From: Coneutiohabitans thermophilus
GTDB lineage: Bacteria > Zhuqueibacterota > Zhuqueibacteria > Zhuqueibacterales > Zhuqueibacteraceae
Assembly: GCA_034505235.1 (NCBI GenBank)
Contig: JAPDQY010000182.1
Location: 1 to 9,868 of the forward strand
Length of the DNA: 9,868 nucleotides
Direction of reading: 5' to 3'
This document shows, piece by piece, positions 1-7,111 of this stretch; within the stretch, counting starts at the first letter, position 1, and each line of letters starts with the position of its first letter. Both the position numbers and the translations under genes were made by a program. Below the pieces are notes generated by a model. That model did not search any database and was not told the DNA's origin. It saw only the letters and a program-made list of their open reading frames with translations.

Positions 1-37
1 TTCTCGTGGCGGGGGATCAATCTGGATGCAAAATTCA

Positions 38-81
38 GCGAGCAAGAAGGTTTTCGATGAAAACCCGCTCGCATAATTTTT
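38..81 (+). terminator. Rho-independent terminator of the upstream gene
   Basis: GCGAGC (38-43) pairs with GCTCGC (67-72), and GGTTTTC (49-55) pairs with GAAAACC (59-65) around a GAT loop. An unequal internal loop (AAGAA against one C) separates the two stems. ATAATTTTT follows directly, giving five T at 77-81. This is the classical shape of an intrinsic terminator read on the plus strand. It implies a plus-strand transcript entering from the left; short open frames from the window edge stop at 58-60 and 74-76, but neither can be recognised as a gene end. Confidence 0.72.
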
Positions 82-204
82 CTGTCACTGCCTTTGAATT
101 GCCCGCAATTGGCTTGGCCCTCCAAAAAGTGAGCAGCATCGGACAAGAGCTCTGGGCGACGTCATCACAAGGAACCGGGCATTGCCGCCGGCGGAACATT
201 TCGC

Positions 205-233
205 TTGACATGGCTGGAAAGTTTGGCTATTTT
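205..233 (+). promoter_or_regulatory. Candidate sigma70-like promoter
   Basis: A perfect TTGACA (205-210) is followed after exactly 17 bases by TATTTT (228-233), which matches TATAAT at four of six positions. It would give a 5' UTR of about 410 bases for the receptor gene. The preferred promoter consensus of this lineage is unknown, and no Bacteroidetes-type TAnnTTTG box is evident here, so this is a sequence match only. Confidence 0.3.
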
Positions 234-430
234 GACCGGGCCCAACCGGGTGAATGTGGCCATATCTGCACCTTCAAAATCATGTTGGACGCGACAGCAT
301 GAGTGGCGATTGCCTTCAAGTCTTTCCCAAAATCCGCAACCTCATTCCTTATAATGGTAAAAAGCACCTTTCGCAACAACAGGAATTTTTGCCTTCTTTT
401 TTCACAAAGCCGGGAAAAAAACGCGATTGG

Positions 431-458
431 TTGACAGCAAATTTTGAAAAATTAAAAA
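431..458 (+). promoter_or_regulatory. Second candidate promoter
   Basis: TTGACA (431-436) is followed after 16 bases by TAAAAA (453-458), in an A/T-rich tract. The -35 is perfect and the -10 is weak. It lies about 195 bases before the receptor start codon and is an alternative to, or a tandem partner of, the site at 205-233. Matches of this kind arise easily in AT-rich DNA. Confidence 0.27.
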
Positions 459-634
459 GTGCTTGTTGATCTTTGCGTGGTCCGAGTCTTGCATTTTTTT
501 GTTGACTGCCTGCACCGTGCGGAGTTGCGTTCTGGCGTAAAATTCTGAACCCCTCCCCCGATAAATTTTTAAACGACAGCATCTCTCTGATCATCATCGC
601 TTCCTCTGGCGATCACGATTCCATTTTTCAAAAT

Positions 635-645
635 AAGGAGAGGAG
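635..645 (+). promoter_or_regulatory. Ribosome binding site of the receptor gene
   Basis: A purine-rich run contains AAGGAG (635-640) and AGGAG (641-645). The second ends 8 bases before the ATG at 654 and is the likely Shine-Dalgarno. It fixes the start of the 1032-residue receptor. Confidence 0.75.
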
Positions 646-653
646 AGTCACGC

Positions 654-3600
654 ATGCCCAAGAAGTTTGTGCTCCTGCCCGCTGCTCTCGCCTGTTGCTT
701 CGCACTGGCCCATGCCGGCACCACCGGCAAAATTGCGGGCACGGTGAAAGATGCGGAGACCGGAATGCCGTTGCCGGCGGTCAATGTCACTCTGGTCGGC
801 ACCACCATCGGCGCGGCGACGGCGCTGGATGGGTACTTTGTCATGCCCTTCGTTCCCGCCGGCACCTACACGCTGCGCGCCAGCATCATCGGTTACACGA
901 CTTACGAGGTCAAAGATGTGCGGGTGAATATCGATCTCACCACCACCATCAACGTGGCCATGAAACCCGAAGTCCTGGCGGGTGAAGAAGTGGTGGTGGT
1001 GGCAGAGCGGCCGGTGGTGCAGAAGGACGTTTCCGCCAGCACGGCGAACCTGAACATCAAAGAAGTCGAGGCGCTGCCGGTCGTCCGACTGGAGAACGTC
1101 GTGGCGCTGCAAGCCGGCGTGCGTTATGATGACACCGGCATCATCATCCGCGGCCGGGTCACCGACAACACCGCCAGCCAAACGGCCTTCGTGGTGGACG
1201 GCATCGCGCTGCGCGACGAACGCGACAACAAACCCTACACCGGCATCAGCTACACCGCCATCGAAGAGATTCAGATTCAAACCGGCGGTTTCAATGCCGA
1301 ATATGGCAACATTCGCTCCGGTGTCGTCAATGTGACCACCAAGGAAGGCGGCAAGGATCGCTACACCTTCGGGTTGATTTCGCGCTACAGTCCGCCGGCG
1401 CAAAAGCATTTCGGGCCCTCCCCGCACGATCGCAATTCCTACTGGATCCGGCCCTTCGTCGATGAAGCGGTGTGCTGGACCGGCACCAACAACGGCGCGT
1501 GGGACGAGTTCACGCGCAAACAATATGCCCCCTTCGAAGGCGGCTGGAATGCCGTGGCGTTGAAACGCTTGCAGGATGATGACCCCAACAATGACCTCAC
1601 TCCGGAGGCCCTGCGCCAGCTTTTCCTGTGGCAGCACCGCCGCCAGCTCGATATCGTGGACCCGGATTATGACTTCGATGTCAGCCTGGGCGGCCCGGTG
1701 CCGGTGATCGGAAAAGCCCTCAAAGACCTGCGCTTCTTCACCTCCTACCGCACCACCCAGGACATGTACCTCATCCCGCTCTCGCGTGACGGCTATCGTG
1801 ATTACAACATGCAACTGAAGCTGACCGCGGATATCACGCCCAAAATGAAATTGATGATCGAGGGCATCAGCGGCCGGGAACGCGGCACGAACAACAACAA
1901 TGCCGGCTTGCCCGGGCTGTTCCGCTCCACCAGCAGCATTGCCGCGGCGCTCAACCGGGTGAGCTACATCGACACGCGCATGTTCAACACCGATTACTGG
2001 GCGCCCTCCGCGATCACACGCAACAGCATCGGTGCCAAGCTCACGCACGTGCTCGGGCCCTCGACCTTCTACGAGGCCACGCTGCATTACTTCCACTCGC
2101 AGTATGAAACCAACCCCGGCCGGCCGCGCGACACCACGCCGCGCTACGCCTTCGGCAACGGGTACTTGGTGGACGAGGCCCCCTTCGGCTTTTATCCCTT
2201 CCCGGCGCCCGGCCTGGGCACCCCGGATTTCCGCATGGGCTTCGGCATGAGCAACTCGCGCGACAGCAGCAAAGTGGGGGTGTGGGCGGCCAAGTTCGAC
2301 ATCAGCAAACAAGTCGGCCGCTTCAACCAGTTCAAAGCCGGCTTCGAGTTTGTCTACACCGACAACAACGTCAACTACGCCCTGTTCGATTTCTATCTCC
2401 CCGACAACAACTCGCGGTCGGTATGGCACACCTTTCCGAAACGCGGTGCGCTTTACCTGCAGGACAAACTGGAGTTCGAGGGCATGATCGCCAATCTCGG
2501 CTTGCGCCTGGACTATTCCCATGCCGGCGGCGAGTGGTACGTCATCGAAAGCCCCTTCGATGCCGCCTTCTCCGGGGCCAAGGCCGACGGCATCGACACC
2601 CTGCTGGCCAAGGCCGACACCGAGCGCAAATTCACCCTCAGCCCGCGCCTGGGGGTTGCCTTTCCCATTTCCGTGAACAGCAAGCTCTACTTCAACTACG
2701 GCCATTTTCGCCAGCTTCCCACGCCCGATGATTTGTATCTCTTCCGGCGCGCCTCCGCAACCAAGGAAGTCATTCGCATCGGCAACCCCAACAATCCGCT
2801 GCAAAAGACCGTGGCCTACGAATTGGGGTATGAGCACAACCTGTTCGATCAATATCTGGTGCGGCTTGCCGGTTATTACAAGGATGTGTCGCTGCAACCG
2901 CGGCTGGTGAGATATCGCAGCATCCGCAACGCCGTGAACTATCAGGCGGTGGAGCCGACCAACTACGAAGACATTCGCGGCTTCGAGTTCACCGTCACGA
3001 AAAACCGTGGCAACTGGATTCAGGGATTCCTGAACTACACCTATCAGGTCAACACCTTCGGCAACTTCGGCTTTGCCGAATATGTCGATGTGAAGAGCCA
3101 GCAGGAAAGGTATGAGAACGACACGCGCTCGCACTATCAAGTCAAGCCGCTGGCGCAGCCGTTTGCACGCGCCAATGTCTATCTCTTCTCGCCGGCTGCC
3201 GTCGGCCCGAAAGTGCTGGGCTGGCATCCGCTGGAAAACTGGCGGTTGAACGTGCTGGCGACCTGGTCCTCCGGCGCCTATTACACGCCCCCGGGTGGCG
3301 CCAACATCACAGAGATTCAAAACATCCTGCACTGGAAGGATTTTTACAATGTGAACTTGCGCCTGAGCAAGACCTTCCGCCTTGCCAACGCCGAGGTGCA
3401 GTTCTTCATGGACGTCAACAACGCGCTCAATCTCAAGTACATGTCGCAGGGCGGCTTCGTGAACGCGGAGGATTACGAACGCTATCTCAAGTCCCTGCAC
3501 TACCCGGCGGACATCAGCAAAATCCTGCGTGATTTCGATGCCGGTTACTCGCCCATTGTCGGCAATGACCGGCCGGGCGACTATCGCACCGTTCCCTACG

Positions 3601-3752
3601 AGCCGTATGATCCCAATGATCCCGATGAGGCCCGCAAAAAACGGATCCTTGAGACCAAGGCCTACATCGACATGCCGAACCAGGAGTTTCTCACATTTCT
3701 CAACCCGCGGGACATTTTCTTCGGCCTGCAATTGTCGTTCACCCTTTTTTGA
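654..3752 (+). CDS. TonB-dependent outer-membrane receptor with N-terminal carboxypeptidase-regulatory-like domain
   Basis: This 1032-residue protein should form a 22-stranded outer-membrane barrel that imports a ligand using TonB/ExbBD energy. Residues 1-21 are a signal peptide ending AHA. Residues 26-105 form a CarboxypepD_reg-like beta-sandwich (GTVKDAETGMPLPAVNV, then the LDGYFVMPFVPAGTYTL region), as in SusC-like and other FCB receptors. A TonB-box-like EEVVVVAERP follows at 111-120. The plug domain (about 125-232) carries the IRG motif at 165-167 and ends in the typical NAEYGNIRSGVVNV segment (214-227). The rest is barrel, with alternating aromatic strands and a final strand ending LSFTLF with a terminal Phe. 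A charged insert (about 982-1020) precedes that strand. The start is supported by a good Shine-Dalgarno. The family is certain. The substrate is unknown, and no SusD gene follows, so a glycan receptor cannot be assumed. It is first in a five-gene same-strand run. Confidence 0.93.
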   Translation: MPKKFVLLPAALACCFALAHAGTTGKIAGTVKDAETGMPLPAVNVTLVGTTIGAATALDGYFVMPFVPAGTYTLRASIIGYTTYEVKDVRVNIDLTTTINVAMKPEVLAGEEVVVVAERPVVQKDVSASTANLNIKEVEALPVVRLENVVALQAGVRYDDTGIIIRGRVTDNTASQTAFVVDGIALRDERDNKPYTGISYTAIEEIQIQTGGFNAEYGNIRSGVVNVTTKEGGKDRYTFGLISRYSPPAQKHFGPSPHDRNSYWIRPFVDEAVCWTGTNNGAWDEFTRKQYAPFEGGWNAVALKRLQDDDPNNDLTPEALRQLFLWQHRRQLDIVDPDYDFDVSLGGPVPVIGKALKDLRFFTSYRTTQDMYLIPLSRDGYRDYNMQLKLTADITPKMKLMIEGISGRERGTNNNNAGLPGLFRSTSSIAAALNRVSYIDTRMFNTDYWAPSAITRNSIGAKLTHVLGPSTFYEATLHYFHSQYETNPGRPRDTTPRYAFGNGYLVDEAPFGFYPFPAPGLGTPDFRMGFGMSNSRDSSKVGVWAAKFDISKQVGRFNQFKAGFEFVYTDNNVNYALFDFYLPDNNSRSVWHTFPKRGALYLQDKLEFEGMIANLGLRLDYSHAGGEWYVIESPFDAAFSGAKADGIDTLLAKADTERKFTLSPRLGVAFPISVNSKLYFNYGHFRQLPTPDDLYLFRRASATKEVIRIGNPNNPLQKTVAYELGYEHNLFDQYLVRLAGYYKDVSLQPRLVRYRSIRNAVNYQAVEPTNYEDIRGFEFTVTKNRGNWIQGFLNYTYQVNTFGNFGFAEYVDVKSQQERYENDTRSHYQVKPLAQPFARANVYLFSPAAVGPKVLGWHPLENWRLNVLATWSSGAYYTPPGGANITEIQNILHWKDFYNVNLRLSKTFRLANAEVQFFMDVNNALNLKYMSQGGFVNAEDYERYLKSLHYPADISKILRDFDAGYSPIVGNDRPGDYRTVPYEPYDPNDPDEARKKRILETKAYIDMPNQEFLTFLNPRDIFFGLQLSFTLF

Positions 3753-3774
3753 CATGACACGAGTGTGCCGCCGC

Positions 3775-3792
3775 CACGCCGGGCACGCCGGG
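3775..3792 (+). repeat. Short tandem repeat, 2 x CACGCCGGG
   Basis: CACGCCGGG occurs twice in a row (3775-3783 and 3784-3792) in the 98-base gap between the receptor and the next gene. A perfect 8-base palindrome CACCGGTG lies just downstream. The gap has no T-run after a hairpin, so no terminator is seen and read-through is expected. The repeat could be an mRNA-processing structure or mere GC-rich low complexity. Confidence 0.45.
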
Positions 3793-3850
3793 CGGTCATC
3801 ACCGGTGCCGGCGCAGGCAGCCACGTCATTCATTTTCACTCGAGGGAGCA

Positions 3851-5944
3851 ATGAAAACGATGTGTGAGATCAAGCACGTGCTGCGCTTTTGGGCTTGCCT
3901 TGCAATGCTGGCCTTTCTGCTGGCACCCGGCCCGGGCCTGGCGCAATTCCAGAACCGCTACATGGCCGCGGGCTCGCTGCACAGTTGGTTCTCCGCCATT
4001 GGCTGCGAGGTCGAGGTCGGCGGGCCGATCGGCAGCCAGCAGGATGGCATGCAATGGCCGGCGATCTATGCCTACCAGGACATGCAGGCGGCGCGTGGCC
4101 TGTGGATCGGCGCGGTGAACTTCACCGATGAACGCGGTACGACCTATCCCTACAAAGTCGTGCACGTCGGCCCGCGGGTCAGCGGCGCCAACGAATTCTT
4201 TCCGGTGCAATTCAAAATGATCAGCCGCTTTGCCCCGCCGGAGGTTTATGTCGACGGCGAATTGTCATATGACAAACCGGTGGACAACGACGAAGTTGAC
4301 CCCAACCTGGTGCCCGACCGCATGCTGGTGGTGGTGGTCAATTGCCAGCTCGGCATCACCATGACGCGCAAGATCATGCAATTCAGCCAGGATTATCATG
4401 ACAACTACTTCGTCTACGACTACACCTTCACCAACACCGGCAACACCGACGGCGACCCGGAAATCGAGCTGCCCAACACCACACTGGAGGGCGTCTACTT
4501 CTATTTTCAGTATCGCAACTCGGTCTGCGCCGCCACCCGCTATGTCATCGGCAATGCCACCGGCTGGGGCATCAACGCCATGAATGACGCACGCGGTGAC
4601 GGCATCAAGCCCGATCCACCGGGCGAAAATTTCCGCGCGCAATTCACCTGGCATGGCAAGTATCCGCCCTTCACGCGCTACGACAACATCGGCGGGCCGA
4701 TCTGGGCGCCCGGTTCCGGGGTGGGCACCACGGAAGCGGACACCACCGGCCGGCTGGGCGCGACCCAGTTCATCGGGGTGGTGACGCTGCACGCCGATCG
4801 CTCCGCCACCGATCAAACCGATGATCCCGGCCAGCCCTCCACCACCAGCCATGAGGACTCGGACGCGCCGCTGCAATCCAACAATGATGCCTTCAACATT
4901 CCCAAGATGACTTTGGAATATGGCTGGATGTCGAAAGGGCACCAGCCACGGCATGCCGACCGGGTGGAGCCGAGCGGCAATTTCATCGAGCCCACGGGTG
5001 ATCCCTCCCTGGGCACAACCGGCGGTTTTTCGTTTGCCAATGGTTACGGCCCCTACACCCTGCGTCCCGGCGAGAGTATTCACATCGTGATGGCGGAAGG
5101 CGCCTCGGGCATCAGCCGCGAGCGCCAGGAAACCATCGGCCGGCTGTACAAACGCGGGCAAATCACGGCACGGGAGAAAAACATCTGGGTCATGTCCGGC
5201 CGGGATTCGCTGTTTCAGACGTTTCGGCGCGCTCTCGCCAACTTCAATTCCGGCTACGCCATTCCCCGGCCGCCGCTGCCTCCCAAGTCGGTCAATATCG
5301 AAAGCGGCGGTGACCGCATTGTCGTGTCCTGGGAAACCTATCAAGACAATGACCCCAAGCTGGCGGGGTTCGAGATTTACCGCGCCGCCGGCTCGAAAGA
5401 CAGCACCCACGTCCTGATTCACACCGCCGGACCGAACGAACGGCGCTATGCCGACACTTCGCCGATTCGCGGCCGCGACTACTACTACTACGTCGTTGCG
5501 GTCGGCAAACCGGAGGACAACACCGGTGCAGGCTTGACACCACGCGGGGCCTTGCGCAGCAACCGCTACTACACGCAGACCTACAACGCGGCCAATCTCA
5601 AACGCCAGGCCGGCCCGGCGATTACGAGCAGTGATGTCAATGAAGCGGGCGCGATTCGCGTGGTGCCCAATCCCTATCACATTTCCGCACCGCGGGGCTC
5701 GCTGCGCTTTGATCAGCCGAATCAGATCAAGTTCTTCAACATCCCCGGCCAGTGCACCATCCGCATCTTCACGGAAAGCGGCGAATTGATCCATACCATC
5801 GAGCATAGCGACGGCAGCGGCGACGCGGCGTGGAATTCCATCACCTCCTCCAATCAAGTCATCGTCAGTGGCTTGTATCTCGCCGTGGTCACCGACAAAG
5901 TCACCGGCAAAAGCTCGGTGGTGAAATTCGTCGTGGTGCGCTGA
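3851..5944 (+). CDS. Secreted protein with Fn3 domain and FlgD/T9SS-like C-terminal domain
   Basis: This 697-residue exported protein starts at an ATG preceded by GAGGGAG; an internal ATG three codons later is possible. Residues 1-31 form a signal peptide (charged start, hydrophobic core, ending GLA before QFQNR). Residues about 32-470 form a large region that I cannot assign to a named family. It is rich in aromatic and acidic residues, with a segment NYFVYDYTFTNTGNTDGD near the middle. Residues about 474-570 look like a fibronectin type III domain (PLPPKSVNI, VVSWETYQDND, GFEIYRA, YYYYVVAVG). Residues 604-697 begin VVPNPYH and contain IRIFTESGELIHTI, a W and SGLYLAVVTD, ending KFVVVR. This is the pattern of the FlgD-like/T9SS type A C-terminal domains used for sorting to the surface. 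With the PorV-like gene next door, type IX export is a reasonable inference. Catalytic motifs are not visible; a structural or binding role with the receptor is likely. Confidence 0.85.
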   Translation: MKTMCEIKHVLRFWACLAMLAFLLAPGPGLAQFQNRYMAAGSLHSWFSAIGCEVEVGGPIGSQQDGMQWPAIYAYQDMQAARGLWIGAVNFTDERGTTYPYKVVHVGPRVSGANEFFPVQFKMISRFAPPEVYVDGELSYDKPVDNDEVDPNLVPDRMLVVVVNCQLGITMTRKIMQFSQDYHDNYFVYDYTFTNTGNTDGDPEIELPNTTLEGVYFYFQYRNSVCAATRYVIGNATGWGINAMNDARGDGIKPDPPGENFRAQFTWHGKYPPFTRYDNIGGPIWAPGSGVGTTEADTTGRLGATQFIGVVTLHADRSATDQTDDPGQPSTTSHEDSDAPLQSNNDAFNIPKMTLEYGWMSKGHQPRHADRVEPSGNFIEPTGDPSLGTTGGFSFANGYGPYTLRPGESIHIVMAEGASGISRERQETIGRLYKRGQITAREKNIWVMSGRDSLFQTFRRALANFNSGYAIPRPPLPPKSVNIESGGDRIVVSWETYQDNDPKLAGFEIYRAAGSKDSTHVLIHTAGPNERRYADTSPIRGRDYYYYVVAVGKPEDNTGAGLTPRGALRSNRYYTQTYNAANLKRQAGPAITSSDVNEAGAIRVVPNPYHISAPRGSLRFDQPNQIKFFNIPGQCTIRIFTESGELIHTIEHSDGSGDAAWNSITSSNQVIVSGLYLAVVTDKVTGKSSVVKFVVVR

Positions 5945-5965
5945 AGCCTGCATGGCTGGCGATGA

Positions 5966-5989
5966 CGCCCGGGGAAAAACGCCCGGGCG
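5966..5989 (+). other. GC-rich intercistronic hairpin
   Basis: CGCCCGGG (5966-5973) pairs perfectly with CCCGGGCG (5982-5989), giving an 8-base-pair stem of only G-C pairs around an 8-base A-rich loop. It starts 21 bases after the stop codon of the Fn3 gene. No T-run follows, so it is not a standard intrinsic terminator. It could stabilise the upstream mRNA or lower expression of the downstream gene. Confidence 0.5.
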
Positions 5990-6067
5990 GCGGGTGCAGC
6001 CGCGGGGTCCCGAGTTTGAGATGCCTTCGATTGCTTGCATGAACCACTAAGCCCCACAGGTGGATCG

Positions 6068-7072
6068 ATGAAAAAAAGAATTGCTGTCCGGCAACTGAGC
6101 TGTTTGCTGGTGGCGCTGGCGGTCGCGCCGGGATTGAGCCAGCAACAAAAGCTGGCGCAAACCGGCCTGAAATTCCTGACGGTGGCCACTGACGCGCGTG
6201 CCACCGCCATGGGCGAGGCTACGGCCACGATGACCGGCTCTTCCGCCGCACTGTTTTTCAATCCCGCCGGCATCGCGCGTTTGCCTACCAAAGTGGACAT
6301 TGCCCTGGGCCGGGTGGAATGGATCGCCGACATCAACTATTCGTACGGCAGCCTGGCCTTCAACCCCGGCGACGGGCAATACGGAGTGTTCGGCGTGAGC
6401 TTCCTGTCGGTCGACTACGGCGAGGTCTATGGCACCATCCGCGCCGACAATGAGGCCGGTTTTCTGGACACCGGCACCTTCCGGCCCACGGCCTTGTCCG
6501 TCGGGCTGGGCTATGCCAAAGCGCTCACCGACAAGTTTTCGGTGGGCGGCAACGTGCGCTTCGTCAAGCAGGATCTCAAGACCGCCATCATCGGTTTTGG
6601 CAGCGACGGCAGCCAGATCACCACGGCAAACAAGGTGGACGTCCTGGCTTTCGATCTCGGTATCATCTATCGCACCGGTTTCAAGAGCCTGGACTTCGGC
6701 ATGAACGTGCGCAATTTTTCCGAAGAGATCAAATATCAGGACGAGACTTTTCAACTGCCCCTGATCTTCGCAATCGGGCTCTCCATGAATGCCATGGATC
6801 TGCTGACGGACGCGCACTCGCCACATGATTTCGTGCTCGCCGTGGAAGCGACGCATCCGCGCGATTATCCCGAGCAGGTCAAATTGGGTGGCGAATACGT
6901 GTTTCTCAACGCCTTTGCCCTGCGCGCCGGCTACCTCTTTCCCAGTGATGAACACCACTTCAGCGTGGGCGCCGGTTTTCGCAAGGGCAACCATCTGGCG
7001 CTGGACTATGCCTACACACCCTTCGGCCTGTTCGACCAAGTCCATCGCTTCTCGGTGAAATTTGCCTACTGA
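6068..7072 (+). CDS. PorV/PorQ-family outer-membrane protein
   Basis: This 334-residue outer-membrane beta-barrel is of the PorV/PorQ (UPF0164-like) family. In type IX secretion PorV carries C-terminal-domain cargo to the PorU sortase; PorQ and other paralogues are less well understood. Residues 1-24 are a signal peptide (MKKRIAVRQL, then a hydrophobic core ending GLS). The mature start holds the family hallmark GLKFLTVATDARATAMGEA (33-51), then SSAALFFNPAGIARL (58-72). The rest has barrel-type alternation (FGVSFLSVDYGEVYG, SVGLGYAKAL, SVGGNVRFVKQDL) and ends FSVKFAY with an aromatic final residue. The ATG at 6068 was preferred over an in-frame TTG at 6035 because it begins a standard signal peptide and has AGGTGG just upstream. 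These phyla often carry many paralogues, so calling it the PorV of the secretion machine would be too strong. Its place after a CTD-bearing protein suggests a dedicated exporter or shuttle. Confidence 0.85.
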   Translation: MKKRIAVRQLSCLLVALAVAPGLSQQQKLAQTGLKFLTVATDARATAMGEATATMTGSSAALFFNPAGIARLPTKVDIALGRVEWIADINYSYGSLAFNPGDGQYGVFGVSFLSVDYGEVYGTIRADNEAGFLDTGTFRPTALSVGLGYAKALTDKFSVGGNVRFVKQDLKTAIIGFGSDGSQITTANKVDVLAFDLGIIYRTGFKSLDFGMNVRNFSEEIKYQDETFQLPLIFAIGLSMNAMDLLTDAHSPHDFVLAVEATHPRDYPEQVKLGGEYVFLNAFALRAGYLFPSDEHHFSVGAGFRKGNHLALDYAYTPFGLFDQVHRFSVKFAY

Positions 7073-7111
7073 AGGGCTTTGTGACCGTGTTCAAATAGCA
7101 ATGGGACGACG

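Larger units (their letters stand above)
82..653. other. Non-coding region upstream of the operon
   Basis: About 570 bases with no convincing gene. The short open frames here (up to 98 codons) have no recognisable motif and no good ribosome binding site. The stretch is clearly more AT-rich than the genes downstream, with several A and T runs between 350 and 500. It holds two promoter-like sites (205-233 and 431-458), a perfect 10-base palindrome CCGCCGGCGG (185-194), and a short 5' UTR hairpin (ATCGC 596-600 with GCGAT 609-613). It most likely contains the promoter of the receptor operon. Confidence 0.6.

Noticed and set aside
6..469. Two short plus-strand open frames (98 and 71 codons) at the start of the window
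   Set aside because: The first runs straight through the terminator hairpin. Both lack a ribosome binding site and recognisable protein features, in an AT-rich non-coding region.
648..3851. A 1067-codon open frame on the minus strand opposite the receptor gene
   Set aside because: It is almost exactly antisense to a clear TonB-dependent receptor. Its translation is rich in Val, Gly, Arg, His and Ala with no domain or signal peptide, as expected when a GC-rich gene with strong third-position bias is read backwards.
5478..5490. Repeated TAC codons suggesting a microsatellite
   Set aside because: Only four codons, encoding a Tyr run inside a normal Fn3 strand; too short to mean more.
4265..6040. 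A 591-codon minus-strand open frame
   Set aside because: Antisense shadow of the Fn3/CTD gene with the same biased composition and no recognisable motif.
6035..6067. N-terminal extension of the PorV-like protein from an in-frame TTG
   Set aside because: The 11 extra residues would precede a standard signal peptide beginning at ATG 6068, and AGGTGG lies just before that ATG.
6047..7045. A 332-codon minus-strand open frame
   Set aside because: Antisense shadow of the PorV-like gene, whose signal peptide and family motifs are clear.
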